Assembly: GCA_023231425.1 (NCBI GenBank)
Contig: JALNVI010000010.1
Span: 1-58,855 of the forward strand
DNA: 58,855 bases
Reading direction: 5' to 3'
DNA from: Desulforhopalus sp.
GTDB lineage: Bacteria; Desulfobacterota; Desulfobulbia; Desulfobulbales; Desulfocapsaceae
This document shows positions 36,001-45,188 of this stretch, one piece after another. Position 1 is the first letter of the stretch. Every line of letters begins with the position of its first letter. The notes below the pieces were generated by a model, which saw nothing but the letters and a program-made list of their open reading frames with translations, did no database searches and had not been told where the DNA came from. The position numbers and the translations under genes were made by a program.

Positions 36001-37090
36001 GCAAACGAAGATGAGGACCAACAGTAATTACTGAACGCCCGGAATAGTCAACCCGCTTACCAAGGAGATTCTGCCGAAACCGCCCCTGCTTCCCTTTGAG
36101 CATATCAGAAAGAGATTTCAGAGGACGCTGGTTCCCTCCAGTAATAACACGACCGCGACGCCCATTATCAAAGAGAACATCTACAGCCTCCTGCAGCATC
36201 CGTTTTTCGTTTCGGATGATGATATCCGGGGCATCAAGCTCGAGCAGTCTCTTCAAGCGATTATTTCGATTGATAACCCGCCGGTAGAGATCGTTCAGAT
36301 CGGAGGTCGCAAAACGGCCACCTTCCAACGGTACCAAAGGCCGAAGGTCAGGAGGCAAAACCGGGATAACAGTCAAAATCATCCATTCCGGACGGTTCCC
36401 CGAATCACGAAATGCTTCAATGGTAAAGAGACGCTTGCCCAGCTTCTGCCGTTTTGTCTGGCTGTTGGTAGCAGACATTTCTTCACGCAACTGATCAGAG
36501 AGGGCTTCCAGGTCCTGGGACGCAAGCAGCTCACGAATAGCCTCCGCACCAATCCCGACGCGAAACTTTCCAGGATAAGCATCAAGTGCTTCACGATATT
36601 TGTCCTCGGTCAGAGTGTCACCCGGTTTGAATTCCTCCGTTTCTGACTCAACTACCGCATACTGCTCAAAGTAGAGAATCTTCTCGAGTTGTTTAAGCGT
36701 CATATCGAGAACGGCACCTATCTTTGAAGGAAGACTTTTCAAGAACCAAATGTGCGCGACCGGAGCTGCGAGAGCAATATGACCGAGACGTTCACGACGC
36801 ACCTTTGACTGGATAACCTCAACCCCGCACTTTTCGCAGACAACTCCACGGTGTTTCATCCGCTTGTATTTGCCGCAGTTGCATTCGAAGTCTTTAACAG
36901 GCCCGAAGATCTTGGCACAGAACAGACCATCCCGTTCCGGCTTGAAGGTCCTGTAGTTAATCGTCTCCGGTTTCTTTACTTCGCCGTGAGACCAGTCCAG
37001 TATTTTCTCAGGTGATGCAAGAGAAATTTTAACGGCGTTGAATTTTAGGGAAGCTTTCGGTTTTTGAAAAAAATTGAATAACTCTTCCAC
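33002..37090 (-). CDS. rpoC: DNA-directed RNA polymerase subunit beta'
   Basis: Catalytic large subunit. 1362 residues. It has the N-terminal zinc knuckle (CNCGKYKRMKHRGVVCEKCG), the active-site Mg motif NADFDGDQMAVH, a bridge-helix region with GARGSRDQIRQLAGMRGLM, and the second zinc site with CRARRGVCAACYGRDL. The start is GTG 37090 with AGGTG five bases upstream. 106 bp after rpoB. Confidence 0.97.
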   Translation of the reverse strand: MEELFNFFQKPKASLKFNAVKISLASPEKILDWSHGEVKKPETINYRTFKPERDGLFCAKIFGPVKDFECNCGKYKRMKHRGVVCEKCGVEVIQSKVRRERLGHIALAAPVAHIWFLKSLPSKIGAVLDMTLKQLEKILYFEQYAVVESETEEFKPGDTLTEDKYREALDAYPGKFRVGIGAEAIRELLASQDLEALSDQLREEMSATNSQTKRQKLGKRLFTIEAFRDSGNRPEWMILTVIPVLPPDLRPLVPLEGGRFATSDLNDLYRRVINRNNRLKRLLELDAPDIIIRNEKRMLQEAVDVLFDNGRRGRVITGGNQRPLKSLSDMLKGKQGRFRQNLLGKRVDYSGRSVITVGPHLRLHQCGIPKKMALELFKPFIYNKLESKGLASTIKSARKMVEREEKEVWDLLDEVVTEYPVILNRAPTLHRLGMQAFEAVLIEGKAIQLHPLVCTAFNADFDGDQMAVHVPLSVEAQVEARVLMMSTNNILSPANGEPIIIPSQDMVLGLYYMTRERLNVPGEGKMFSSVDEAMIAYDYGEVDLQAKVQVRMEVETDDEEGNVVRKVEMVDTTMGRIVVGQLLPRSVRFQEINKVLTKKALATLIDHAYRHAGTKDTVILADRLKDIGYEYATRAGISICVSDMKIPDAKGKLVADAEKEVAAIEQQYADGLITSGEKYNKVVDCWSRASEEVANAMMNEIKMEIVTDKNGNEVETPSFNSIFIMADSGARGSRDQIRQLAGMRGLMAKPSGEIIEIPIKANFREGLGVLEYFTSTHGARKGLADTALKTANSGYLTRRLVDVAQESTIVMKDCMTLDGMVAEPLMDGGEIIVPLGDRILGRVALEDVVDPYDESLVLVKAGEEIDEEKVKLIEEKGIDRVEIRSVLSCRARRGVCAACYGRDLGRGHMVNIGEAVGVIAAQSIGEPGTQLTMRTFHVGGAANRSVEQAEIKTNLGGTVTFANLHTVTNSEGIEIVMNRSAVVTIRDDKGRDRERFKINYGAQLNVKEGQQVERDTVLADWDAYTFPIVAEVGGVIKYGDVVEGVTMQEKVDPVTGRASLVIIQTQAGAQLTPRISVKDEKKKTKKLEDSDFYARYSLPVGSIISVNEGDEILPGTVVGKIPRETSKTKDITGGLPRVAELFEVRKPKDPATITQIDGRVSFGKELKGKRRVVVTPELGEPQEYLVPKAKHIIVHEGDYVQAGEPLMEGTIIPNDILSVLGVKELAKFLVNEIQEVYRLQGVKINDKHIEVIVRQMLKRVMIVQTGDSKFMIGEAVEMWKFEEERDCLLAEGKKPAVAEPLLLGVTKASLSTESFISAASFQETTKVLTNAAVAGRIDKLAGLKENVIMGRLISAGTGLSGN

Positions 37091-37154
37091 GAAATCACCT
37101 CTACTTAATATATGATACCCGATTGGAATTCATCCGGGATAAAGTCGAAACCTT

Positions 37155-37174
37155 CCGGCCCCTTACAGGGCCGG
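37155..37174 (-). other. Hairpin between rpoB and rpoC
   Basis: Perfect CCGGCCC/GGGCCGG stem with a 6-nt loop in the 106-bp rpoB-rpoC gap, without a T-run. Likely an RNA stability or processing element. Confidence 0.5.
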
Positions 37175-37196
37175 ATACGTTACAGCAAAACCACAT

Positions 37197-40100
37197 TTAT
37201 TCTTCGATCAGTTCCATATCCAGGCAGAGAGCCTGAAGCTCTTTTACCAGAACATTAAAAGACTCGGGCAGACCGGTAGTCAGGAAATTTTTCCCATTGA
37301 CAATGCGTTCGTACATTGCTGTACGCCCTTCCACATCATCAGACTTGACGGTAAGGAATTCCTTCAGGGTATAAGCCGCGCCATACGCCTCCATCGCCCA
37401 GACCTCCATCTCACCAAGACGCTGTCCACCGAATTGAGCTTTACCACCGAGCGGTTGCTGAGTTACAAGGGAGTAGGGGCCAGTGGACCGTGCATGAATT
37501 TTATTGTCAACAAGGTGATGAAGTTTAAGCATATACATGACACCAACGGTAACCTTGTTTGCAAATGGCAATCCGGTAAGACCGTCATAAAGCTGCACCT
37601 GACCGACTTCGTCGAGGCCTGCAAGGGTAAGCAGTTCACGAATCGACTCTTCTGGCGCACCGTCGAAAACAGGTGTTGCCACATGAATACCTTCGGCGTG
37701 TGCACGGGCCCACTCGATGAGCTCCTCATCACTCTTGCCCGAAGTAATTCGTTCAAGTTCTTTTTCGGAATAAATTTTCCCGAGCATCACGCGAATCTCA
37801 GCTACTGCAGCCTCGCGAGCCAGAATCTCAAGTTTTTCGCCGATCTTTTTCGCCGCAAACCCGAGATGGACCTCAAGGACCTGACCAATATTCATCCGTG
37901 AAGGAACACCAAGTGGATTGAGGACAATATCAACCGTCCGACCATCTTCAAAAAACGGCATGTCCTCTTCAGGAAGAATTCTTGAAACAACCCCCTTGTT
38001 CCCATGACGACCGGCCATTTTGTCACCAACAGAGAGTTTCCGTTTGGTAGCAACATACACCTTCACCATTTTGACGACACCTGGAGGGAGGTCATCACCT
38101 TTCTTCATACGCTCAATAATACCATCATAGCGTGAGACAATCAGTTTGGCCTGTTTTTCATAACGCTCGTAAATATCGTCAATCTCATCAATACAGCTGA
38201 TTTTTTCTGAGAATTCCACGTCACGCAATGCTGCAAAGCCAATTGGCAGGGCATCGTCACTCTTTATTTTCTTGCCAAGAGCAACAATAACATCTCCATC
38301 TGGTGACTTCAGATCCATCTTGGCAGTATGACCCTCAAGGATGGAACCAATCTCACGACACACACCCTTTTTCAGACTGTGAATCTCATCTTTTTTATCC
38401 TGGTCGAGACGATCAATTTCAAGATCTTCAATTAATAGAGAGCGTTCATCTTTATCTACACCCTTGCGGGAGAAAACCTTCGCATCAATGACAACCCCTG
38501 TAACTCCGGGGGGAACTCGCAGAGAGGAGTCCTTGACATCCTGTGCCTTCTCCCCAAAAATTGCTCGAAGCAACTTTTCCTCCGGAGACAGAACAGTCTC
38601 CCCCTTTGGAGTAACTTTGCCGACAAGGGTATCACCAGCATTAATTTCAGCTCCAATACGAACGATTCCAGAGTCATCAAGATTACGAAGAGTTTCTTCG
38701 CTGACATTGGGAATATCGCGGGTAATCTCCTCTTTGCCAAGCTTGGTGTCCCGAGCCATGGTTTCGAAGACTTCTATATGGACGGAGGTAAACGCATCCT
38801 GTTTAAGCAGGCGTTCGTTTACCAGGATGGAATCCTCGTAGTTGTATCCACGCCATGGCATGAAGGCAATGGTGATATTTTTACCAATAGCCATCTCACC
38901 AGCTTCACAGGACGGACCATCGGCAAGGACATCCCCTTTTTTAACCCGGGTTCCCGGAGTAACAATAGGATGCTGGGTGAAACAGGTATTCTGGTTTGAC
39001 TTTTTATATTTTTCAAGCCGATACACAGCCACACCGGTCTCATAACCATCAGTTCCCGGCTCGTCATAGCGAACCACAATACGATTGGCATCTGATTCTT
39101 CCACAACACCCGAACTTACACTCAAAAGGCATGCACCGGAGTCATGAGCCACACTCCGCTCCATTCCCGTCCCGACAAGAGGAGCTCTGGTAACGAGAAG
39201 GGGGACAGCCTGACGTTGCATGTTTGCACCCATCAATGCACGGTTGGCATCATCATTTTCCAGAAAAGGAACAAGTGACGCAGCAACAGAAATCATTTGA
39301 TTCGGAGCAATATCCAGGTAGGTAACATTGTCAGCAGAAGTTGCAGAAACCTCTCCTTCTTCACGGACAATGAGTGTATCTGGAATAATGCGCTTATTTG
39401 TATCAAGGAGTGTCAAAGCAGGTGCGATGAATTGCTTGCGCTCCTGCAGGGCACTGAGATACTTCACTTCGTCGAGTGCAATTCTATCCTTGACCACACG
39501 ATAAGGTGTCTCAATAAAACCATACGGATTAACATTGGCATAAATTGCAAGCGAAACAATGAGCCCGATGTTCGGTCCCTCAGGAGTTTCAATAGGACAG
39601 ATTCGACCGTAGTGAGTGGGATGAACGTCACGAACTTCAAAACCTGCCCGCTCGCGGGAGAGACCACCAGGGCCGAGAGCTGACAGACGCCTTTTATGAG
39701 TAACCTCGGAAAGAGGGTTTGTCTGGTCCATAAACTGAGACAGCTGACTCGTACCAAAGAACTCTTTGATAGCCGCCGTGATCGGTTTGGGATTGACCAG
39801 ATCATGGGGCATGAGAGTCTCAACGTCCTGATTGTTCATCCGCTCTTTGATGGCGCGCTCCATGCGAACCAGTCCGGTACGATACTGATTTTCTACCAGT
39901 TCTCCAACGGTACGCACACGGCGGTTGCCAAGATGATCAATATCATCAATCTTGCCCTGAGTATCCTTGATTGTAACAAGATGACGCACAGCAAGCAGAA
40001 TATCATCTTTTGTGAGTGCCCTGTTCTCAATATCTACGTCAATTCCGAGTTTTGCATTGATCTTGTAGCGACCAACAACGGAAAGGTCGTACGTGTCCAT

Positions 40101-41279
40101 GTTGAAAAAGAGATTGTTAAAAAAGTTTTCAGCAATCTCCGGTGTTGGAGGTGTTGAAGGACGCAGACGGCGATAGATCTCAATAAGTGCCGCGTCCTTT
40201 GTTTCTGCCTTGTCAAGAGCAAGAGTCTTACTGAAAGAGTCGGAATGTTGGACCCCATCAATATGAAGAACCTCAAATTCTTTGATCCCAAGCTCTTTAA
40301 AACTCTCGAGAAGTGTCTCAGTAATCTCGGCATTACAGGGTGCAAGGAGTTCACCATCTTTAGGATTAACGACTCCTTTGGCCAATACCATCCCCGCAAG
40401 ACGTTCAGGTCCAATAGAGATAGAATTGATTCCGGCAGCCACAATCTTCTTGCAGAGGGCGCGAGAAACCTTCTTATTTCTTTTTGCGAGAATCTCACCG
40501 TCTTTTGGATTGATAAGATCGGCTTCAAGGCGCTGGTCTTTGATAAGCTCCGCATCAAAACTGATCGAGTAGCCACCCTCACCATCGTCAAGGACTGTCC
40601 GAATGGCATAGAATTTTTCAAGCAACTCTTCGGCCGTGTACCCCATCGCTTTCAAGAGAGTCGTAACCGGGAACTTCCGTCGGCGGTCAATGCGAACATG
40701 AAGGACATCTTTGATGTCAAATTCAAGGTCGATCCACGACCCCCGCACCGGGATGATTCGTGCTGAGTAGAGAAGCTTCCCACTGGCATGACTTTTCCCG
40801 TTGTCATGTGTATAAAAAAGCCCCGGAGAACGCTGGAGTTGCGAGACGATAACCCGCTCAGTACCGTTGACAATAAAAACACCCTCGCCACTCATTAACG
40901 GCAGAGAGCCAAGAAAGACTTCTTGTTCTTTAATGTCCCGGATTGATTGAACTCCAGTCTCTTCATCTACATCAAACGTTATAAGGCGTACAACAATCTT
41001 CAGTGGGATATCATAGCTCATTCCACGCTGCAGGCATTCCTGAACTGTATATTTAGGCTCACCAAAAGTGTATCTGACGAATTCCAGCGAACACTTTCCA
41101 TTAAAATCATTAATGGGGAATACATCATTCAGAATTCCCTGCAGACCAGCCTCTTCCCTTTCATCGGGACCCACTTCCATCTGCAGAAATTTCTCATAGG
41201 AGATTCTCTGCATGGAGATAAGATGCGGTGGCTCAAGCAAAGTATCTGCTTTGGCAAAGTTCTTACGTACTATTTCCAT
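37197..41279 (-). CDS. rpoB: DNA-directed RNA polymerase subunit beta
   Basis: 1360 residues from ATG 41279 (MEIVRKNFAKADTLLEPPHL), GAGG six bases upstream; the frame is open 33 codons further without a ribosome-binding site. The rifampicin region reads GTSQLSQFMDQTNPLSEVTHKRRLS, all wild-type positions. The C-terminus includes GGQRLGEMEVWAMEAYGAAY. Confidence 0.97.
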   Translation of the reverse strand: MEIVRKNFAKADTLLEPPHLISMQRISYEKFLQMEVGPDEREEAGLQGILNDVFPINDFNGKCSLEFVRYTFGEPKYTVQECLQRGMSYDIPLKIVVRLITFDVDEETGVQSIRDIKEQEVFLGSLPLMSGEGVFIVNGTERVIVSQLQRSPGLFYTHDNGKSHASGKLLYSARIIPVRGSWIDLEFDIKDVLHVRIDRRRKFPVTTLLKAMGYTAEELLEKFYAIRTVLDDGEGGYSISFDAELIKDQRLEADLINPKDGEILAKRNKKVSRALCKKIVAAGINSISIGPERLAGMVLAKGVVNPKDGELLAPCNAEITETLLESFKELGIKEFEVLHIDGVQHSDSFSKTLALDKAETKDAALIEIYRRLRPSTPPTPEIAENFFNNLFFNMDTYDLSVVGRYKINAKLGIDVDIENRALTKDDILLAVRHLVTIKDTQGKIDDIDHLGNRRVRTVGELVENQYRTGLVRMERAIKERMNNQDVETLMPHDLVNPKPITAAIKEFFGTSQLSQFMDQTNPLSEVTHKRRLSALGPGGLSRERAGFEVRDVHPTHYGRICPIETPEGPNIGLIVSLAIYANVNPYGFIETPYRVVKDRIALDEVKYLSALQERKQFIAPALTLLDTNKRIIPDTLIVREEGEVSATSADNVTYLDIAPNQMISVAASLVPFLENDDANRALMGANMQRQAVPLLVTRAPLVGTGMERSVAHDSGACLLSVSSGVVEESDANRIVVRYDEPGTDGYETGVAVYRLEKYKKSNQNTCFTQHPIVTPGTRVKKGDVLADGPSCEAGEMAIGKNITIAFMPWRGYNYEDSILVNERLLKQDAFTSVHIEVFETMARDTKLGKEEITRDIPNVSEETLRNLDDSGIVRIGAEINAGDTLVGKVTPKGETVLSPEEKLLRAIFGEKAQDVKDSSLRVPPGVTGVVIDAKVFSRKGVDKDERSLLIEDLEIDRLDQDKKDEIHSLKKGVCREIGSILEGHTAKMDLKSPDGDVIVALGKKIKSDDALPIGFAALRDVEFSEKISCIDEIDDIYERYEKQAKLIVSRYDGIIERMKKGDDLPPGVVKMVKVYVATKRKLSVGDKMAGRHGNKGVVSRILPEEDMPFFEDGRTVDIVLNPLGVPSRMNIGQVLEVHLGFAAKKIGEKLEILAREAAVAEIRVMLGKIYSEKELERITSGKSDEELIEWARAHAEGIHVATPVFDGAPEESIRELLTLAGLDEVGQVQLYDGLTGLPFANKVTVGVMYMLKLHHLVDNKIHARSTGPYSLVTQQPLGGKAQFGGQRLGEMEVWAMEAYGAAYTLKEFLTVKSDDVEGRTAMYERIVNGKNFLTTGLPESFNVLVKELQALCLDMELIEE

Positions 41280-41812
41280 ATTGTTCCTCGGAATTGCCTG
41301 GTTTATGTATATATCAAAGACCGCAAACACAGCGTCAACAGGCCATACAGACCTTTCTTGACTGAATATCGCTGCCAATGAGTATTTTCAACTTGCGATA
41401 TATCTTCGGGGGAGTAATCTATGTCTGCTCATGGTTGAAAGTGCTGCTGAACAGCACACTAAAACGACAAACACAAACGACAATATGCCGGGGCGCACGT
41501 ATGCACCTCGGCTTAATCACGAGGCCAGCCACCCCGTATATTACTTCCGCTCGTTGTTCCTTTATCCACTTCCAAAAGCTGTTTCATATTCGGGCTGACG
41601 CCTCGATTCTCCCTTTTGGAACCATTGAGCCATTTTCAGTGGGGAAATTAATGGCGCAACGGGAAGGAATTTCTATTTTATCATGCGCAGTTAAAGCCGG
41701 AAAAAGGTCTCTGTCTGCAACCCTGCACAAACATTAACACGCCACGGAGCATAAGCCCCGCAGCGTGTCTTCAAAGTTGGCAGGGTTGTCAAAGATAACA
41801 ACCTTTGATCAA
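41280..41812 (-). promoter_or_regulatory. Structured 533-bp rplL-rpoB spacer
   Basis: No convincing gene. From the rplL end the minus strand shows three structures. First is a large fold with outer CAACCCTGC/GCAGGGTTG arms (41780-41788 with 41718-41726) enclosing an ACACGC/GCGTGT hairpin. Second is a GCCG-AGG hairpin at 41487-41512. Third is GTGCTG/CAGCAC at 41441-41457. A TTGACG at about 41333-41338 with a poor -10 is a weak rpoB promoter candidate. In E. coli the equivalent spacer holds an attenuator and an RNase III site, so attenuation is the likely role. Confidence 0.55.
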
Positions 41813-42187
41813 TTACTTTATTTCAGCCTTGGCACCTACAGCTTCAAGCTTCCCTTTGATCTCATCAGCTTCTTCTTTTGCTACACCTGCTTTCAACGAA
41901 GCGGGTGCACTTTCAACAAGTGCTTTGGCTTCTTTCAGACCGAGGCCGGTAATACCACGAACCTCTTTAATAACTTTGATCTTTTCGCCGCCAACCTCAG
42001 TCAAGAACACGTCAAACTCAGTTTGAGCTTCAGCAACAGCCTCACCAGCTACAGCAGCAGCAGCAACTGCAACAGGTGCAGCAGCAGAAACGCCAAATTT
42101 TTCTTCGAATTCTTTGATAAGTTCAGAGAGTTCAAGAACAGACATTCCAGCGATGAAATCAATTACTTCTTCCTTAGTTACAGCCAT
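41813..42187 (-). CDS. rplL: 50S ribosomal protein L7/L12
   Basis: Stalk protein that recruits translation GTPases. 124 residues: N-terminal dimer helices, an Ala/Val-rich hinge (about 38-53), and C-terminal domain with KIKVIKEVRGITGLGLKEAKALVE. Confidence 0.97.
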   Translation of the reverse strand: MAVTKEEVIDFIAGMSVLELSELIKEFEEKFGVSAAAPVAVAAAAVAGEAVAEAQTEFDVFLTEVGGEKIKVIKEVRGITGLGLKEAKALVESAPASLKAGVAKEEADEIKGKLEAVGAKAEIK

Positions 42188-42254
42188 GATATTTCCCTCT
42201 TTTGTATCGTTTTACAGTGTATTGTATTAGTTCGTCGCTTATTCCAAAGAACAA

Positions 42255-42776
42255 TCAAGCGGCTTCCTTCTGTTCCTGAATTGCCCGCAATGCATAAACA
42301 AAATTGAGCGGCACCGCACCAAGGACTCGAACAAATCCAGTGGGGACATTGTTCCACGTTGAGACAAGCTGACCAAGCATAACTTCCCGGGAAGGAAGTT
42401 TAGACAGTGCAATCAGATCTTCAACGGGGATCCTTTCACCATCAAGAGCAACAGAACGAATTACAAACTTGTTGTGATTATCCGCAAAGTTAGTCAGCGC
42501 CTTAGCTGGTCCAACTGGATCGGAATAACCCGTAACGACAGCGGTAGTACCAGTGAATGCATCACCTATGCCCGCCAGGTCTGTACCTTCAACTGCTCTT
42601 TTCAGGAGAGTATTTTTTGCTACGCGAATCTCTGAGTCACATTTCTTCAGGTCAATACGGACCTGTTGAAATTCAGAGACTTTCAAACCACAATAATCAG
42701 CGACAACGGTAAGTTTCGCCCGACTGAACGCGTCGCTCAGCGCGGAAACAATTGCCACTTTTTCATCACGATTCAA
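42255..42776 (-). CDS. rplJ: 50S ribosomal protein L10
   Basis: Stalk base protein and autoregulator of rplJL. 173 residues. Start is TTG 42776 (MNRDEKVAIVSALSDAFSRA) with AGGAGG six bases upstream. The frame extends to 42938, but that part is the L10 leader RNA. VRVAKNTLLKRA-like RVAKNTLLKRAVEGTDL is the family core. Confidence 0.96.
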   Translation of the reverse strand: MNRDEKVAIVSALSDAFSRAKLTVVADYCGLKVSEFQQVRIDLKKCDSEIRVAKNTLLKRAVEGTDLAGIGDAFTGTTAVVTGYSDPVGPAKALTNFADNHNKFVIRSVALDGERIPVEDLIALSKLPSREVMLGQLVSTWNNVPTGFVRVLGAVPLNFVYALRAIQEQKEAA

Positions 42777-42844
42777 AGCAATCCTCCTTAAGTTGAAATT
42801 AATGGTTTTCGAAACAGCAGTTACATGACACAGCGGAAAGAATT

Positions 42845-42915
42845 CCACAAATTCAATGTCTCGGCAGGTCGCCACACGGCGATTAAACTCAGAGTACCTG
42901 CTGTCTTCGACTACA
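42845..42915 (-). promoter_or_regulatory. L10 leader (rplJ autoregulatory RNA)
   Basis: Minus strand GAAGACAGCAGGT ... ACCTGCCGAGAC, pairing GCAGGT (42897-42902) with ACCTGC (42865-42870) around an inner TCGCC/GGCGA hairpin. This matches what I recall of the conserved bacterial L10 leader bound by L10-L12, and it sits where expected, about 90 nt before rplJ. Confidence 0.75.
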
Positions 42916-42964
42916 GTTCCAAATATTCTTCTATCCATTGGGATAAAAGAAACTCTACATTTAA

Positions 42965-43672
42965 TTACTTATTCACCACAGAGCGAACATCCAACGGGTC
43001 CAGTTTGACACCGGGGCTCATGGTGGAAGAAATGGTGATAGAGCGCAAATAAACACCTTTACTGCTGGAAGGTTTCATCTGAATCAATTTGGCAATAAAG
43101 GCAGAGAGATTTTCAGTAAGTTTTTCTGCTCCAAAGCTGATTTTGCCAATACCCGCATGGACAATACCGGCTTTGTCAACGCGAAAGTCAACCTTACCAG
43201 CCTTAATTTCCTTTATAACAGTACCAACGTCCATGGTAACAGTTCCAAGCTTGGCATTCGGCATCAGATTTCTCGGTCCAAGAACACGACCGATCTTCCC
43301 AACAACCCCCATCATATCAGGAGTAGCGACAGTCTTATCAAAGTCAAGCCATCCGCCTTTAATTTTCTCAACCAGCTCCTCTCCACCGACATAATCTGCA
43401 CCGGCTTCTTTTGCCTCTTCCTCTTTAGGTCCTTTAGCAAAAACAAGGACTCGAGTGGCTTTCCCATTCCCATGGGGAAGAGAGACTGAAGAGCGAAGCA
43501 TTTGATCCGCCTGACGTGGATCAACTCCCAGTTTTACTGCTACATCAAAGGTTTCATCAAATTTTGCATAAGAAGACTTCACTACAAGAGCGACCCCTTC
43601 TTCTATTTGGTATTGACCAGAACGATCAATATTTTCCAGCTTATTCCTAAATTGTTTTCCATGCTTCGGCAT
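42965..43672 (-). CDS. rplA: 50S ribosomal protein L1
   Basis: L1-stalk protein, 235 residues: VDPRQADQMLRSSVSLPHGNGK, MGVVGKIGRVLGPRNLMPNAKLGTV and SSSKGVYLRSITISSTMSPG. ATG 43672. Confidence 0.97.
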   Translation of the reverse strand: MPKHGKQFRNKLENIDRSGQYQIEEGVALVVKSSYAKFDETFDVAVKLGVDPRQADQMLRSSVSLPHGNGKATRVLVFAKGPKEEEAKEAGADYVGGEELVEKIKGGWLDFDKTVATPDMMGVVGKIGRVLGPRNLMPNAKLGTVTMDVGTVIKEIKAGKVDFRVDKAGIVHAGIGKISFGAEKLTENLSAFIAKLIQMKPSSSKGVYLRSITISSTMSPGVKLDPLDVRSVVNK

Positions 43673-43728
43673 TGTTGTTTGCCTCCTGCTTATTCCGGAT
43701 CTTGTCCGGGCAGCAGTAAAATTTTAGA

Positions 43729-44154
43729 TCAGTCGACGACAGTAATTCCAGCAGAACGAGCAGTCCCTTCGACAATTTTCATGGCACTTTCGATATCATA
43801 TGCATTTAAATCAGGCATTTTGATCTCAGCAATTTCACGAATTTTATCACGCCCCAGTTCTGCAACACGATCCACCTTGGGATTACCAGACCCCTTTTGC
43901 AAACCGGCAGCCTTGAGAAGCAATACAGATGCAGGAGGCGTCTTGGTAATATAGCTGAATGAACGATCCTGGTATACCGTAATGACAACAGGAACAATCG
44001 TATCGCCAAGAGATTGTGTCTTCGCGTTGAAAGCCTTGCAGAACTCCATAATATTGACGCCATGCTGTCCCAGTGCCGGACCGACAGGCGGAGAAGGATT
44101 GGCTTTCCCCGCAGGAATCTGCAACTTAATGTACGCCGTTTCTTTTTTAGCCAT
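43729..44154 (-). CDS. rplK: 50S ribosomal protein L11
   Basis: GTPase-centre protein; in many bacteria needed for RelA activation. 141 residues from ATG 44154 (MAKKETAYIKLQIPAGKANP), GGAG seven bases upstream. PPVGPALGQHGVNIMEFCKAFN is diagnostic. Confidence 0.97.
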   Translation of the reverse strand: MAKKETAYIKLQIPAGKANPSPPVGPALGQHGVNIMEFCKAFNAKTQSLGDTIVPVVITVYQDRSFSYITKTPPASVLLLKAAGLQKGSGNPKVDRVAELGRDKIREIAEIKMPDLNAYDIESAMKIVEGTARSAGITVVD

Positions 44155-44217
44155 TGCTCTACTCCAAACAAACTTATGGCAGGCCGGATGCAAACCCCGC
44201 ACTGCCTTGATAAAAGA

Positions 44218-44745
44218 TTATGTGCTTGCCACCTGGACAAACTCAAGTTCAACAGGTGTCTCCCTGCCGAAAATAGATACCATGACCCGCACACGCCCTT
44301 TCTCAGGGAATACTGCATCAACAGAACCCTGAAAATTGGCGAACGGCCCATCAATAACTCGAACGACCTGGCCAATATCAAACATTACTTTGGGGCGAGG
44401 TCTTTCTGAGCCAGCCTGAATGCGTCCTATTATTTTACCGGCTTCATCATCTGACAGGGGAACAGGGCTCTGATCATCTCCAACAAACCCCACAACATGA
44501 TTCAAATGAACAGTGTGCCATGTAGCATCGTTAAGGTCCATGCTGACCAGCATATATCCAGGGAAAAATCTTCTCGAAGAAGTTTTTCTGGAACCCTTCA
44601 CCATTTCGACGACCTGTTCCGTGGGAACAAGTATCTCGCCAAAGGATTCCTCCTGGCTCTCTTTTTTAATCTGCTTTTCGAGGGCGACTTTAACCTTCTC
44701 TTCAAAGCCGGAATGGACTTGAATGATATACCATTGCCTTGCCAT
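44218..44745 (-). CDS. nusG: Transcription termination/antitermination protein NusG
   Basis: 175 residues: NGN domain (ARQWYIIQVHSGFEEKVKVAL to about 110) and C-terminal KOW domain (DIGQVVRVIDGPFANFQGSV). It couples polymerase to the ribosome or Rho. Between secE and rplK as usual. Confidence 0.97.
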   Translation of the reverse strand: MARQWYIIQVHSGFEEKVKVALEKQIKKESQEESFGEILVPTEQVVEMVKGSRKTSSRRFFPGYMLVSMDLNDATWHTVHLNHVVGFVGDDQSPVPLSDDEAGKIIGRIQAGSERPRPKVMFDIGQVVRVIDGPFANFQGSVDAVFPEKGRVRVMVSIFGRETPVELEFVQVAST

Positions 44746-44804
44746 ATACTTCTCTTTATAAAAGATTAATCCCCTGAAAGGCCAATAACGAGGAACCGGT
44801 CAGC

Positions 44805-45044
44805 TTATCGTAAGATGGACGAGATAATACGCCCAAGGAGCAGATCCACAGAACCGAGATAAATTGAGATGACCAGAGACAAAACGACGACGATCCCGGT
44901 TAAACCAAGAGTCGTCTTCCAAGTCGGCCATACTATTTTTAAATATTCTGCTTTAACTTCGCCGGCAAACTTTTTCATCTGCGAAGGAGCAAACCATGGA
45001 GCCGTTTTTTTTACGTTTTCAGACTTATTACCTTTCGAAGCCAT
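44805..45044 (-). CDS. secE: Protein translocase subunit SecE
   Basis: 79 residues from ATG 45044 (MASKGNKSENVKK). One C-terminal transmembrane helix (GLTGIVVVLSLVISIYLGSV) is preceded by the conserved amphipathic EVKAEYLKIVWPTWKTT. Single-helix type. The longer open frame runs into tRNA-Trp and is rejected. Confidence 0.95.
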   Translation of the reverse strand: MASKGNKSENVKKTAPWFAPSQMKKFAGEVKAEYLKIVWPTWKTTLGLTGIVVVLSLVISIYLGSVDLLLGRIISSILR

Positions 45045-45104
45045 GCTCGTACGCACTCCCTGCTGATTTCCGATATAAATCGTATTCTCACCTTCGGCAC
45101 AAAA

Positions 45105-45181
45105 TGGCAGGCCAGGAGGGAATCGAACCCCCAACTTCCGGATTTGGAGTCCGGCACTCTACCAATTAGAGTTACTGGCCT
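45105..45181 (-). tRNA. tRNA-Trp (CCA anticodon)
   Basis: Cloverleaf with acceptor AGGCCAG/CTGGCCT, D stem ACTC/GAGT, anticodon stem CCGGA/TCCGG around CTCCAAA (anticodon CCA), T-arm TTCGATT and encoded 3' CCA. Between rpmG and secE. Confidence 0.95.
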
Positions 45182-45188
45182 GCACTAC

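Noticed and set aside
42777..42938. N-terminal extension of L10
   Set aside because: These bases hold the conserved L10 leader fold and the Shine-Dalgarno for TTG 42776.
45045..45134. N-terminal extension of SecE
   Set aside because: The open frame runs upstream into tRNA-Trp; the ATG at 45044 gives the normal protein.
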